Positions 43,470 through 52,804 are shown, counted from the stretch's first letter. The stretch is DNA of 64,000 nt from Caballeronia arvi (GCF_001544695.2 NZ_FCOM02000030.1:1-64000), one strand, 5' to 3'. Made by a program: numbers and translations. Notes: generated from the letters alone by a model not told the origin.

Positions 43470-45062
43470 CTACGAAGAACAACTCACTTCGAGTTCGCCC
43501 GCCCAGTCGGGCGGCAGACCGGCATACGCCTCGTTTTCCGGCTGCTCGTCATAAGGGCGGCGCAGCACGTCGAGAAGACGCGCCACTTCCGAAAAATCCT
43601 TCTCGTTCGCCCGGCGGATCGCCTGTTCCGCCAGATGATTGCGCAGCACGTATTTCGGATTCACGCGATTCATCGCCGCGGCGCGTGCGGCGTCGTCGCG
43701 CGGTTCGTGCGCGAGACGTTCGCGATACTGCACGGCCCACGCATCGAATGCGGCGCGGTCGAGGAAGAGATCGCGCACGGGCGCATCGCGGCTCGCGTCG
43801 GATTTCGAGAGCTTCGACAGCTTCCGGAACGTGAGCGTGAAGTCCGCGCGATTCGCGTGCATGATTTCGAAGAGCCCGTTGGCGAGCTTGTCGTCGCCTT
43901 CGCGCTCGATATCCAGGCCGAGCTTCGCGCGCATCGTCGCGACGAGCGCGGGGCCGAACCGGTCCTTATAGCGTTCGAGGACCTTCTGCGCTTCTTCGAC
44001 AATGCGCTCGGCGCGGCCTTCTTCCGGGAGATTGCCGCCGAAGAGCGGCACGAGCGCCTGCGCGAGACAGAAGAGGTTCCAGTAGGCGACCTGCGGCTGG
44101 CGGCCGTAGGAATACCGTCCCTGCGTATCCGAGTGATTGCAGACGTGATGGGCGTTGAACGCGTCCATGAAGCCGAACGGGCCGTAGTCGATCGTGAGAC
44201 CGAGGATCGACATGTTGTCGGTGTTCATCACGCCGTGGCAAAAGCCGACGCCTTGCCACTGCGCCATCAGGTCGGCAGTCGAGCGCACGGCTTCATCGAG
44301 CAGCGCCAGATACGGATCGTCGGCCTCTTTGCAATGCGGATAAAAGCGGTCGATCACGTGATCGGCGAGCTTCCGCAAATCGTCGACGCGATCGTTCGAA
44401 TAGAAATGCTCGAAGTGCCCGAAGCGCACGAAGCTCGGCGCGACCCGCGTGACGATCGCGGCCGTTTCGATGGTCTCGCGACGCACCGGCATATCCGCGC
44501 CGATGACGGCGAGCGCGCGCGTCGTCGGGATGCCCAGATGGTGCATCGCCTCCGAGCAGAGAAACTCGCGAATCGACGAACGCAACACCGCGCGGCCGTC
44601 GCCCATGCGCGAATAGGGCGTGCGTCCCGCGCCCTTCAGTTGCACTTCGAGGCGCGCGCCATCGCGCTCTGCCTCGCCGAGCGTGAGCGCGCGGCCGTCG
44701 CCCAGTTGGCCCGCCCATACGCCGAACTGGTGCCCCGAATACACGGCGGCATAGGGCAGCGCATCGCTCGGCCAGTCGCGCGTCGGATTGCCCGCGAAGT
44801 ACGCGGCGAATGCGTTCTTTTCGGGGCCCGTGGCGATGTCGGGATCGAAGCCGAGCGATTCGGCCATCTCGCGCGAAAGCCCGACGAGATAGGGATCGGC
44901 GACGGGCGCGGCGGGCAGACGGGTCAGGAAAGCGGTGCCGAGCGCGGCGAACGAACCGGGCAGACCGACGCGGATCGCGCTGGCGATTTCGTTGACGGAA
45001 CGCGCGTCGGCGGGCGTCTCGTCGCGCGCCGCGCGCACGGCATTGCTTGGGGAAAACGACAT
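43470..45062 (-). CDS. selO: Protein adenylyltransferase SelO
   Basis: 530-residue pseudokinase-fold enzyme that AMPylates target proteins under oxidative stress. Conserved SGHQFGVWAGQLGDGRA, QLKGAGRTPYSRMGDGRAVLRSS, HGVMNTDNMSILGLTIDYGPFGF and the C-terminal Cys (SCSS, in place of the animal selenocysteine) are all present. Length matches bacterial SelO. It is followed by msrB, suggesting joint action on oxidised proteins. Confidence 0.96.
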   Translation of the reverse strand: MSFSPSNAVRAARDETPADARSVNEIASAIRVGLPGSFAALGTAFLTRLPAAPVADPYLVGLSREMAESLGFDPDIATGPEKNAFAAYFAGNPTRDWPSDALPYAAVYSGHQFGVWAGQLGDGRALTLGEAERDGARLEVQLKGAGRTPYSRMGDGRAVLRSSIREFLCSEAMHHLGIPTTRALAVIGADMPVRRETIETAAIVTRVAPSFVRFGHFEHFYSNDRVDDLRKLADHVIDRFYPHCKEADDPYLALLDEAVRSTADLMAQWQGVGFCHGVMNTDNMSILGLTIDYGPFGFMDAFNAHHVCNHSDTQGRYSYGRQPQVAYWNLFCLAQALVPLFGGNLPEEGRAERIVEEAQKVLERYKDRFGPALVATMRAKLGLDIEREGDDKLANGLFEIMHANRADFTLTFRKLSKLSKSDASRDAPVRDLFLDRAAFDAWAVQYRERLAHEPRDDAARAAAMNRVNPKYVLRNHLAEQAIRRANEKDFSEVARLLDVLRRPYDEQPENEAYAGLPPDWAGELEVSCSS

Positions 45063-45167
45063 GTTGAGCGCCTCTGAGTTAAACGATATTGTAATTCCGC
45101 GTCCGCGGGCCTGCAGAGCCCGGCTCGCATCGATTGCAAGCTACAGACCCATCCGAGGACATTGCCT

Positions 45168-46829
45168 ATGACGTCGCCGCTCTACGGCCAGATGATGGAA
45201 GTACCGCTGCTCGCGTCGTCCCTGCTGTCCCATGCTTCGCGCCACTTCGGCGACAACGAAATCGTTTCGCGCCGTATCGAAGGCGATATCCACCGTTATA
45301 CCTATCGCGATTGCGAGAAGCGCGCGAAGCAGCTTGCGCAGGCTTTGAGCGCGCTCGGCGTGGAACAGGGCGAGCGCATCGCCACGCTCGCGTGGAACGG
45401 CTACCGGCATCTGGAGTGCTATTACGGCATCTCCGGCATGGGCGCCGTGTGCCACACGATCAACCCACGGCTCTTTCCCGATCAGATCGCGTTCATCATC
45501 GATCACGCCGACGACGCCTACGTCTTCTTCGACATGACTTTCGGTCCGCTCGTCGAGATCGTCGCGCCGCAATGCCCGAACGTGAAAGGCTGGATCGCGC
45601 TCGGCGATGCCGCGTGCATCGAAGAGCAGTTGTCGTCCAACACGAGCGTGCCGATGATGAGCTACGAGACGCTCATCGGCGCGCACGACGGCGATTATGA
45701 ATGGCCGATGCTCGACGAGCGTCAGGCCTCGTTTCTCTGTTACACGTCCGGGACGACGGGCAATCCGAAGGGCGCGCTGTACTCGCATCGCTCGACGGTG
45801 CTGCACGCGTACGGTGCGGCGCTGCCCGATGCGATGGGCGCGTCATCGAGCGATGCGATCCTGCCCGTCGTGCCGATGTTCCATGTCAATGCGTGGGGCA
45901 TTCCGCACGCGGCGCCGCTCGTCGGCGCGAAGCTCGTGTTTCCGGGCAAGGACCTCGACGGCAAGTCGCTCTACGAGTTGATGGAAACTGAGGGCGTCAC
46001 GTATTCGGCGGGCGTGCCGACCGTCTGGATGGGCCTGCTCAACCACATGAAGCAGCACGACGCGCGCTTTTCGACGTTGAAGCGCACGGTGATCGGCGGC
46101 TCCGCGTGCCCGCCCGCGATGCTGCGCATTTTCGAGGAAGACTACGGCGTGCAGGTGATCCACGCGTGGGGCATGACGGAGATGTCGCCGCTCGGCACGC
46201 TGTCGCGTCTCTCTTTCAGGCAGAAGCAGCGTCCGCTCGACGCGCAGCGTCACTCGCTCGAAAAGCAGGGCCATGCGATCTTCGGCGTCGACATGAAAGT
46301 GGTCGGCGACGACGGCCGCGAGCTGCCCTGGGACGGCAAGTCTTTCGGCGATCTGTATGTGCGCGGCCCGTGGGTCATCGACCGCTATTTCCGTCGCGAC
46401 GACTCGCCGCTCGTCGACGGCTGGTTCCCGACGGGCGATGTCGCGACCATCGATCAGGACGGCTTCATGCAGATCACCGATCGCAGCAAGGACGTGATCA
46501 AGTCCGGCGGCGAATGGATCAGCTCGATCGATCTGGAGAACATCGCGGTGTCGCATCCGCAAGTGGCGGAAGCGGCGTGCATCGCGTGCGCGCATCCGAA
46601 GTGGACGGAGCGGCCGTTGATCGTCGCGGTTCTGAAGCCGGACGCGACGCTCACGCGCGAGGAACTGCTTGCGCATTTCGAAGGCAAGGTCGCGAAGTGG
46701 TGGATTCCCGACGATGTCGTGTTCGCCGACGAGTTGCCGCATACCGCGACGGGCAAGCTGCAGAAAGTGCGGCTGCGCGAGCAATATAGGGAGTATGTGC
46801 TGCCGGGCGCGGCCGAAAATTCCGTTTAG
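45168..46829 (+). CDS. Medium/long-chain fatty acid-CoA ligase, AlkK-like
   Basis: 553-residue ANL-superfamily ligase that activates fatty acids to acyl-CoA. The P-loop YTSGTTGNPKGALYSHRS is intact, as are AWGMTEMSPLG, DGWFPTGDVATID, DRSKDVIKSGGEWIS and the catalytic lysine in TATGKLQK. ATG 45168 follows a GAGG at a rather long spacing. It has its own terminator, so it is separate from the beta-oxidation operon downstream though clearly in the same pathway. Exact chain length cannot be read from the sequence. Confidence 0.93.
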   Translation: MTSPLYGQMMEVPLLASSLLSHASRHFGDNEIVSRRIEGDIHRYTYRDCEKRAKQLAQALSALGVEQGERIATLAWNGYRHLECYYGISGMGAVCHTINPRLFPDQIAFIIDHADDAYVFFDMTFGPLVEIVAPQCPNVKGWIALGDAACIEEQLSSNTSVPMMSYETLIGAHDGDYEWPMLDERQASFLCYTSGTTGNPKGALYSHRSTVLHAYGAALPDAMGASSSDAILPVVPMFHVNAWGIPHAAPLVGAKLVFPGKDLDGKSLYELMETEGVTYSAGVPTVWMGLLNHMKQHDARFSTLKRTVIGGSACPPAMLRIFEEDYGVQVIHAWGMTEMSPLGTLSRLSFRQKQRPLDAQRHSLEKQGHAIFGVDMKVVGDDGRELPWDGKSFGDLYVRGPWVIDRYFRRDDSPLVDGWFPTGDVATIDQDGFMQITDRSKDVIKSGGEWISSIDLENIAVSHPQVAEAACIACAHPKWTERPLIVAVLKPDATLTREELLAHFEGKVAKWWIPDDVVFADELPHTATGKLQKVRLREQYREYVLPGAAENSV

Positions 46830-46848
46830 GCTGGTTCTGCCGCCTCAG

Positions 46849-46884
46849 AAAAGCCCCGGTCCGCGCGCGCGGAGCCGGGGCTTT
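46849..46884 (+). terminator. Terminator of the acyl-CoA ligase gene
   Basis: Arms AAAGCCCCGG (46850-46859) and CCGGGGCTTT (46875-46884) with a further inner stem TCCGCG/CGCGGA (46860-46865 / 46868-46873). Confidence 0.82.
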
Positions 46885-46924
46885 CGCGCTCTTTTGGCCA
46901 TTCTCGCCGCGCAATCATCTTAAT

Positions 46925-46953
46925 TGAACGATCGTTCTTTTTTGTGTATTCTG
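46925..46953 (+). promoter_or_regulatory. Promoter of the beta-oxidation operon
   Basis: -35 TTGAAC (46925-46930), exactly 17 bases of spacer, -10 TATTCT (46948-46953), about 45 bases before the first start codon. Confidence 0.65.
46927..46938. promoter_or_regulatory. Palindromic operator GAACGATCGTTC
   Basis: A perfect 12-base palindrome that overlaps the -35 element. Size and symmetry resemble operators of TetR-family regulators of fatty-acid degradation in proteobacteria; repression by occlusion and release by acyl-CoA is the inferred mode. No regulator gene is in the window. Confidence 0.6.
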
Positions 46954-47003
46954 GACCGATCGCCCACAATCGATCCGTTATCCGGTCGACAGGAGACACG
47001 TTC

Positions 47004-49088
47004 ATGGCAGTGGACTACACGATCCGCGGCGGCGTCGCCGTCATCACGCTCGACAATCCGCCCGTCAACGGGCTCGGGTATTCGACGCGCCTCGGCATCG
47101 TCGAAGGCATCGAGCGCGCGAACGACGATGCGAGCGTGCGCGCCATCGTCATCATCGGCGCGGGCAAGGCATTTTCGGGCGGCGCGGACATCACCGAATT
47201 CAACACGCCGAAGGCCACGCAGGAGCCCACGCTCACCACCGTGATCAAGACGCTCGAAGCCAGCGCGAAGCCGATCGTCGCGGCGATCCACGCCGTCGCG
47301 ATGGGCGGCGGTCTGGAGCTCGCGCTCGGCGCGCATTACCGGATCGCCGCGCCCGGCGCGCAGATCGCGCTGCCGGAAGTGAAGCTCGGTCTTTTGCCCG
47401 GCGCGGGCGGCACGCAACGCCTGCCACGCGTGGTCGGACTGGAAGCGGCGCTGAACATGATCGTGTCGGGCACGCCCGTGCCGTCGGAGAAGCTCGCGCA
47501 TACCGGGCTTTTCGACGAACTCGCGCAAGGCGATCTGCTCGAAGCCGCGCTGTCGCTCGCCAGCCAGGCCGCCGACCGCGGCGGCGCGCATCCGAAGGTC
47601 CGCGATCGCGCCATCGAACATCCGAACCCCGAAGGCTTCATTCAGTTCGCGAGGAACGGCGTCGCGGCTGTGGCGAAGCATTTTCCGGCGCCGCATAAAT
47701 GTATCGATGCGATCGAAAAGGGCGTGAAGGAAGGTTTCGAGCGCGGCCTCGCGTTCGAGCGCGAATGCTTTCTCTCGCTCGTGCAGACACCGGAAAGCCG
47801 CGCGCTGCGTCATGCGTTTTTCGGCGAACGCGCGGCGGGCAAGATCGCCGATGTGCCGTCCGGCACGCCGGTCAGAAAGATCGAGCGCGTGGGCGTCGTC
47901 GGCGCGGGCACGATGGGCGGCGGCATCGCGATGAACTTCCTCAACGCGGGCCTGCCCGTCACGCTGCTCGAAACGAAGCAGGAGGCGCTTGACCGCGGCC
48001 TCGCCACGATGCGCGCCAACTACGAAGCACAGGTCAGAAAGGGCAAGCTCACGCAGGAGAAAGTGGAAGAGCGCATGGCGCTGATTCAGCCCACGCTCAG
48101 CTACGATGCGCTCGCACAAGCCGACCTCATCATCGAAGCCGTGTTCGAGGATCTGAGCGTAAAGGAACAGGTGTTCCGCCGTCTCGATGAAATCGCCAAA
48201 CCCGGCGCGATCCTCGCATCCAATACATCGACGCTCGACTTGAACAAAATCGCGTCGTACACGTTGCGCCCGGGCGACGTCATCGGCATGCACTTCTTCA
48301 GTCCCGCCAACGTGATGAAGCTGCTCGAAGTCGTGCGCGGCGAGAAGACCGAAAAGGACGTCCTCGCGACCGTCATGCAGCTCGCGAAAAAGATCCGCAA
48401 GACAGCCGTGGTGTCGGGCGTGTGCGACGGCTTCATCGGCAACCGGATGATCGAGCAGTACATTCGCCAGGCGCTTTTCATGCTCGAAGAAGGTGCGCTG
48501 CCCGCGCAGATCGATCGCGCGATCGAAAAATTCGGCTTCGCGATGGGCCCGTTCCGCATGAGCGATCTCGCGGGCAACGATATCGGCTGGGCGATTCGCA
48601 AGCGCCGTTATCGCGAGCAGCCCGAGCTGCACTATTCGCGCATCGCGGATCGTCTGTGCGAGACGGGCCGCTTCGGGCAGAAGACCGGTGCGGGCTGGTA
48701 CGACTATCAGACAGGCAAGCGCGACGCGCTGCCATCGCAAAGCGTCGACGCGATGATCGTCGCGTATTCGAAGGAGAGTGGCATCGAGCGGCGCAGGATC
48801 GACGATGACGAAATCGTCGCGCGTCTCGTGCTGTCGCTCGTAAACGAAGGCGCGAAGATTCTCGATGAAGGCATCGCCGCGAAGGCGTCGGATATCGACA
48901 TGGTCTATCTGACGGGCTACGGCTTTCCGCTCTGGCGCGGCGGGCCGATGCTCTATGCGGACAGCATCGGCCTCTACAACGTCGAACGCGCGATCCGCAA
49001 GTACGCGAAGCAGGCCAACGGCGACGCGTGGCAGTTGTCCGCGCGCGTGACCGAACTGGCGAAATCGAATGGGCGCTTCAATGACTGA
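47004..49088 (+). CDS. Bifunctional enoyl-CoA hydratase / 3-hydroxyacyl-CoA dehydrogenase
   Basis: 694-residue FadB/FadJ-like multienzyme. The N-terminal crotonase domain has the catalytic pair Glu105 (GGGLELALG) and Glu125 (LPEVKLGLLPGAGG). The dehydrogenase NAD fold begins at 297-305 (GVVGAGTMGGG), with HFFSPANVMKLLE and CDGFIGNRM. ATG 47004 behind AGGAG; an upstream frame to 46944 crosses the promoter and is not used. First gene of the operon; the thiolase follows two genes later. It ends by overlapping the nicotinamidase start by 8 bases. Confidence 0.95.
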   Translation: MAVDYTIRGGVAVITLDNPPVNGLGYSTRLGIVEGIERANDDASVRAIVIIGAGKAFSGGADITEFNTPKATQEPTLTTVIKTLEASAKPIVAAIHAVAMGGGLELALGAHYRIAAPGAQIALPEVKLGLLPGAGGTQRLPRVVGLEAALNMIVSGTPVPSEKLAHTGLFDELAQGDLLEAALSLASQAADRGGAHPKVRDRAIEHPNPEGFIQFARNGVAAVAKHFPAPHKCIDAIEKGVKEGFERGLAFERECFLSLVQTPESRALRHAFFGERAAGKIADVPSGTPVRKIERVGVVGAGTMGGGIAMNFLNAGLPVTLLETKQEALDRGLATMRANYEAQVRKGKLTQEKVEERMALIQPTLSYDALAQADLIIEAVFEDLSVKEQVFRRLDEIAKPGAILASNTSTLDLNKIASYTLRPGDVIGMHFFSPANVMKLLEVVRGEKTEKDVLATVMQLAKKIRKTAVVSGVCDGFIGNRMIEQYIRQALFMLEEGALPAQIDRAIEKFGFAMGPFRMSDLAGNDIGWAIRKRRYREQPELHYSRIADRLCETGRFGQKTGAGWYDYQTGKRDALPSQSVDAMIVAYSKESGIERRRIDDDEIVARLVLSLVNEGAKILDEGIAAKASDIDMVYLTGYGFPLWRGGPMLYADSIGLYNVERAIRKYAKQANGDAWQLSARVTELAKSNGRFND

Positions 49089-49731
49089 GATGAAACCTGT
49101 CGAAGATGTACTCCTCGTCGTCGATGTGCAGAACGACTTCATGCCGGGCGGGGCGCTCGCCGTCGCGCGTGGCAATGAGATCGTGCCCGTCATCAATCGC
49201 CTGGCGCGGGCGTTCTCGCATGTCGTGTTGACGCAGGACTGGCATCCGCGCTCGCATGTGTCGTTCGCCGCGAATCACGCAGGCCGCAAGCCGTTCGAGA
49301 CGATGACGCTGCCTTACGGCGAACAGGTGTTGTGGCCGGTGCATTGCGTGCAGGACACCGAAGGCTCGGCGCTGCATCGCAAGCTGCATGTGCCGCATGC
49401 GCGGCTCGTCGTGCGCAAGGGCCATCACGAGCGCGTCGACAGTTATTCGGCGTTTCTCGAAGCCGATCGCGCGACGCCGACCGGCCTCGGAGGTTATCTG
49501 CGCGATGTCGGCGCAACGCGTGTATGGCTCGCGGGACTCGCGACCGATTATTGCGTCGCCTGGTCCGCGCTCGATGCGCGCGCCGCGGGCTTCGAAGTCA
49601 ACGTGATCGAAGACGCGTGCCGCGCGATCGACCTGAACGGCTCGCTCGATCAGGCCTGGCGAGACATGCAGGCCGCGGGCGTGAAGCGCGTGAAGTCGGA
49701 AGACATACTGAAGGAAAGGGAGACGACATGA
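49081..49731 (+). CDS. pncA: Nicotinamidase
   Basis: 216-residue cysteine hydrolase that converts nicotinamide to nicotinate for NAD salvage. The triad is Asp15 (VVDVQNDFMPGGAL), Lys113 (VVRKGHHERVDSYS) and Cys158 (ATDYCVAWSA). Metal ligands include Asp53 and His55 (QDWHP) and His88 (WPVHCVQ). These match true PncA rather than a generic isochorismatase-like hydrolase. ATG 49081 overlaps the FadB-like gene, and its stop overlaps the thiolase start (ATGA), so it is translationally coupled on both sides. ATG 49090 is an alternative start. Confidence 0.93.
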   Translation: MTEMKPVEDVLLVVDVQNDFMPGGALAVARGNEIVPVINRLARAFSHVVLTQDWHPRSHVSFAANHAGRKPFETMTLPYGEQVLWPVHCVQDTEGSALHRKLHVPHARLVVRKGHHERVDSYSAFLEADRATPTGLGGYLRDVGATRVWLAGLATDYCVAWSALDARAAGFEVNVIEDACRAIDLNGSLDQAWRDMQAAGVKRVKSEDILKERETT

Positions 49732-50906
49732 CCGATGCAGTCATCGTATCGACGGCGCGCACCGCGCTCGCCAAGTCCTGGCGCGGCGCGCTGAACATGA
49801 CGCACGGCGCGACGCTCGGCGGCCATGTGACGAAAGCCGTCGTCGAGCGCGCGGGACTCGATCCGGCGCGCGTCGAGGACGTCATCATGGGCTGCGCGAA
49901 TCCTGAAGGCGCGACGGGCATGAACATCGCGCGGCAGATCGCCTTGCGCGCCGGCTTGCCGGTCTCCGTGCCCGGCATGACGGTGAACCGCTTCTGCTCG
50001 TCGGGTCTGCAGACGATCGCGCTTGCCGCGCAGCGCGTGATGACGGGCGAGGGCGATGTGTTCGTCGCGGGCGGCGTCGAATCGATCTCGTGCGTGCAGA
50101 ACGAGATGAATCGCCATATGCTCACCGAGGGCTGGCTGAAGCAGCACAAGCCTTCGATCTACTGGTCGATGCTGCAGACGGCGGAGAACGTCGCGCGGCG
50201 CTACGAGATATCGAAGGAACGGCAGGACGCCTACGGCGTGCGCTCGCAACAGCGCGCGGCGGCAGCACAGGCCGCGGGCAAGTTCGACGATGAAATCGTG
50301 CCGATCACCGTGCTGGCCGGTCTCGCCGACAAGTCGACGGGACGCATGTTCACGCAGGAAGTCACGCTCGCCGCCGACGAAGGCATCCGCGCCGACACGA
50401 CGCTCGAAGGCGTGTCGAAGATTCGCACCGCGCCGCCGGGCGGCGTCGTCACGGCGGGCAACGCGAGCCAGTTCTCCGATGGCGCGTCGGCGTGCGTCGT
50501 GATGAACGCGACGCTCGCCGAGAAGGAAGGCCTGCAGCCGCTCGGCATCTTCCGCGGCTTCGCGGTCGCGGGCTGCCAGCCGGACGAGATGGGCATCGGT
50601 CCGGTGTTCGCTGTGCCGAAGCTGTTGCGGCGCGCAGGCCTGCGCGTCGACGATATCGACCTGTGGGAACTGAACGAGGCTTTCGCCGTGCAGGTGCTCT
50701 ATTGCCGCGACAAGCTGGGCATTCCCGACGACAAGCTCAACGTGAACGGCGGCGCGATCGCGGTCGGGCATCCGTACGGGGTGTCGGGCGCGCGTCTGAC
50801 GGGACATGCGCTCATCGAAGGCAAGCGGCGCGGCGCGAAGTTCGTCGTGGTCACGATGTGCATCGGCGGCGGGCAGGGCGCGGCGGGACTGTTCGAAATC
50901 GTGTGA
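49728..50906 (+). CDS. Acetyl-CoA acyltransferase (thiolase)
   Basis: 392-residue thiolase completing beta-oxidation. The acyl-accepting cysteine is Cys90 (NRFCSSGLQ). His in GGAIAVGHPYG and the second cysteine in VTMCIGGGQG are present. GHPYG replaces the commoner GHPIG/GHPLG. RBS GGGAG, with the start inside the pncA stop. Paired with the FadB-like gene it would give the FadBA functions; no acyl-CoA dehydrogenase gene is in the operon. Confidence 0.95.
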   Translation: MTDAVIVSTARTALAKSWRGALNMTHGATLGGHVTKAVVERAGLDPARVEDVIMGCANPEGATGMNIARQIALRAGLPVSVPGMTVNRFCSSGLQTIALAAQRVMTGEGDVFVAGGVESISCVQNEMNRHMLTEGWLKQHKPSIYWSMLQTAENVARRYEISKERQDAYGVRSQQRAAAAQAAGKFDDEIVPITVLAGLADKSTGRMFTQEVTLAADEGIRADTTLEGVSKIRTAPPGGVVTAGNASQFSDGASACVVMNATLAEKEGLQPLGIFRGFAVAGCQPDEMGIGPVFAVPKLLRRAGLRVDDIDLWELNEAFAVQVLYCRDKLGIPDDKLNVNGGAIAVGHPYGVSGARLTGHALIEGKRRGAKFVVVTMCIGGGQGAAGLFEIV

Positions 50907-50966
50907 GCATTTGCTGCCCGATGATTTTTGCTAACCTTCGGGATTCATCGCAATGAAGGAGTCGCT

Positions 50967-51269
50967 GTGCTACGTCACATCGTCATGTGGAAGCTGAAGG
51001 ACAACGCCGAGGGCGCGAGCCGTGCGGAAAACGCGCAGAAGCTCAAGGCGAAGCTCGAAACCTGCCGCAGCATCGTGAAGGGTCAGGGGCATTTCGAAGT
51101 CGGCACCGCGCAACCGGGTTTCGACTGCACGTATGACGTCGTGCTCGTCTCCGATTTCGATGACAAAGCCGCGCTCGACGCGTATCAGGTCCATCCGAAA
51201 CATCAGGCGCTGAAGGACTTCGTCGCGGCGATCCGCGAAGAACGTCAGTGCGTCGATTACGAAGTGTGA
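50967..51269 (+). CDS. Dabb-domain (stress-responsive A/B barrel) protein
   Basis: 100-residue ferredoxin-like barrel starting at GTG 50967, chosen for the AAGGAG five bases upstream and the family start MLRHIVMWKL. It has the Dabb landmarks HIVMWKLK, YDVVLVSDFDDKAALDAYQVHPKHQ and the C-terminal VAAIREER. Dabb proteins are small dimers of mostly unknown role, some acting as cyclases. It lies 60 bases after the thiolase gene and 5 before the thioesterase gene. Confidence 0.9.
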   Translation: MLRHIVMWKLKDNAEGASRAENAQKLKAKLETCRSIVKGQGHFEVGTAQPGFDCTYDVVLVSDFDDKAALDAYQVHPKHQALKDFVAAIREERQCVDYEV

Positions 51270-51274
51270 GCGCG

Positions 51275-51754
51275 ATGTCCTCTTCCGAATCGTCGGCAGG
51301 CGGCGTGTCCATCGAAAGCCCGTTCATCGATGCGCTCGGCGTCGAGCTCGTCAAGGCGAAAGACGGCGAAAGCGAAGTGCGCATGCCGCTTCGCGACGAG
51401 CACATGAACACGTGGGGCATCGCGCACGGCGGCGTCACGATGACACTGCTCGACAGCGCGCTCGCGCTCGCCGCGCGCAGTATCGCGGGCGATGGCATCG
51501 GCGTCGTCACCGTCGAAATGAAAGTGAACTTCATGCAGCCGGGGCGCGGCGAGCTGCGCGGTTTAGGCCGCGTGCTGCATCGCTCGACGACGATGGCCTA
51601 TTGCGAAGGCGAGATTCGCGACAGCGAAGGCCATTTCGTCGCGAAGGCGCTCGGCACGTTCAAGTACATGAAGCGCCTCGCGGTTGGGCGCGACATCGTC
51701 AAACAGAAGATGCGTTCCGATCCGAAGGCGACGCCCGGACCGAGCGACGCCTGA
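51275..51754 (+). CDS. PaaI-like hotdog-fold thioesterase
   Basis: 159-residue protein with the hotdog pattern: NTWGIAHGGVTMTLLDSALALAA carries the HGG loop and the catalytic Asp, followed by VTVEMKVNFMQPGRG and a final strand with CEGEIRDSEGHFVAKALGTF. It should release CoA from acyl-CoA intermediates that would otherwise trap free CoA. ATG 51275, five bases after the Dabb gene. The last 25 residues are a basic, probably disordered tail. Confidence 0.9.
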   Translation: MSSSESSAGGVSIESPFIDALGVELVKAKDGESEVRMPLRDEHMNTWGIAHGGVTMTLLDSALALAARSIAGDGIGVVTVEMKVNFMQPGRGELRGLGRVLHRSTTMAYCEGEIRDSEGHFVAKALGTFKYMKRLAVGRDIVKQKMRSDPKATPGPSDA

Positions 51755-51782
51755 TTCCGCATTGTCTCCAAGGAGAATCCGC

Positions 51783-52787
51783 ATGGCAGACGCACAGATC
51801 AACCGTCAGATTTTGCTCGTCTCGCGACCGCAAGGCGAGGCGTCGGTATCTAATTTCAAGCTCGTCGAGACGCCGCTCGCGCCGCTTCAGGATGGCGAAG
51901 TGCGCGTGCGCAATCACTATCTGTCGCTCGATCCGTACATGCGCGGCCGCATGGACGACGCCAAGTCGTACGCCGCGCCGCAGCCGCTCGATGAAGTGAT
52001 GATTGGCGGCACCGCGGGCGTCGTGAGCGAGTCGCGCAATGCGGCGTTCAAGGCGGGCGATAACGTCGTCGGGATGTCCGGCTGGCAGGAGTTCGGCACC
52101 TCCGATGGCAAAGGGCTGAACAAGGTCGACACGTCGCGCGCGCCGCTTTCCGCGTATCTCGGCGCGGTCGGCATGCCGGGCGTCACGGCGTGGTACGGGC
52201 TCAACGGCATCATCGAGCCTAAGGCGGGCGAGACGGTCGTCGTGTCGGCGGCGAGCGGTGCGGTGGGCAGCGTCGTCGGGCAACTGGCGAAGGCGGCGGG
52301 CTGCCGTGCGGTGGGCATCGCGGGCGGCGCGGAGAAGTGCCGCTATGTCGTCGAGACGCTCGGCTTCGATGCGTGCGTCGACTACAAGGCGGGCAAGCTC
52401 TACGAAGACTTGAAAGCCGCGACACCCGATGGCGTCGACGGTTATTTCGAGAACGTCGGCGGCGAAGTGCTGAATGCCGTGCTCGCGCGCATGAACGCGT
52501 TCGGGCGCGTCGCGGTGTGCGGGATGATCTCCGGCTACGACGGCAAGCCCTTGCCGATGGACGCGCCCCGGCTCATCCTGACGCAGCGGCTCAAGCTGCA
52601 GGGCTTCATCGTCTACGAGCATCTCGATATATGGCCGCGGGCGCTGAAGGAACTCGGCGAGCGCATCGCGACGAAGAAGCTTCATTTTCGCGAGAGCATC
52701 ACGGAAGGGCTCGAAAACGCGCCCGAAGCATTTCTCGGCCTGTTGCGCGGGAAGAACTTCGGCAAGCAGCTAGTGAAGCTCGTTTAA
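51783..52787 (+). CDS. NADPH-dependent oxidoreductase, CurA-like MDR family
   Basis: 334-residue zinc-free medium-chain reductase. It has LSLDPYMRGRM near residue 50, MPGVTAWYGL, the nucleotide fold VVSAASGAVGSVVGQLAK and the KLQGFIVYEH stretch typical of curcumin reductase CurA and prostaglandin/leukotriene B4 reductases. It reduces carbon-carbon double bonds of enones, and may here handle unsaturated acyl derivatives. RBS AAGGAG before ATG 51783. Confidence 0.92.
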   Translation: MADAQINRQILLVSRPQGEASVSNFKLVETPLAPLQDGEVRVRNHYLSLDPYMRGRMDDAKSYAAPQPLDEVMIGGTAGVVSESRNAAFKAGDNVVGMSGWQEFGTSDGKGLNKVDTSRAPLSAYLGAVGMPGVTAWYGLNGIIEPKAGETVVVSAASGAVGSVVGQLAKAAGCRAVGIAGGAEKCRYVVETLGFDACVDYKAGKLYEDLKAATPDGVDGYFENVGGEVLNAVLARMNAFGRVAVCGMISGYDGKPLPMDAPRLILTQRLKLQGFIVYEHLDIWPRALKELGERIATKKLHFRESITEGLENAPEAFLGLLRGKNFGKQLVKLV

Positions 52788-52804
52788 TTCGCAAGGGACC
52801 GAAC

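Noticed and set aside
45082..45092. Second copy of the fatty-acid operator before the acyl-CoA ligase gene
   Set aside because: AACGATATTGT shares one half-site only and is not palindromic; too weak to call without a motif model.
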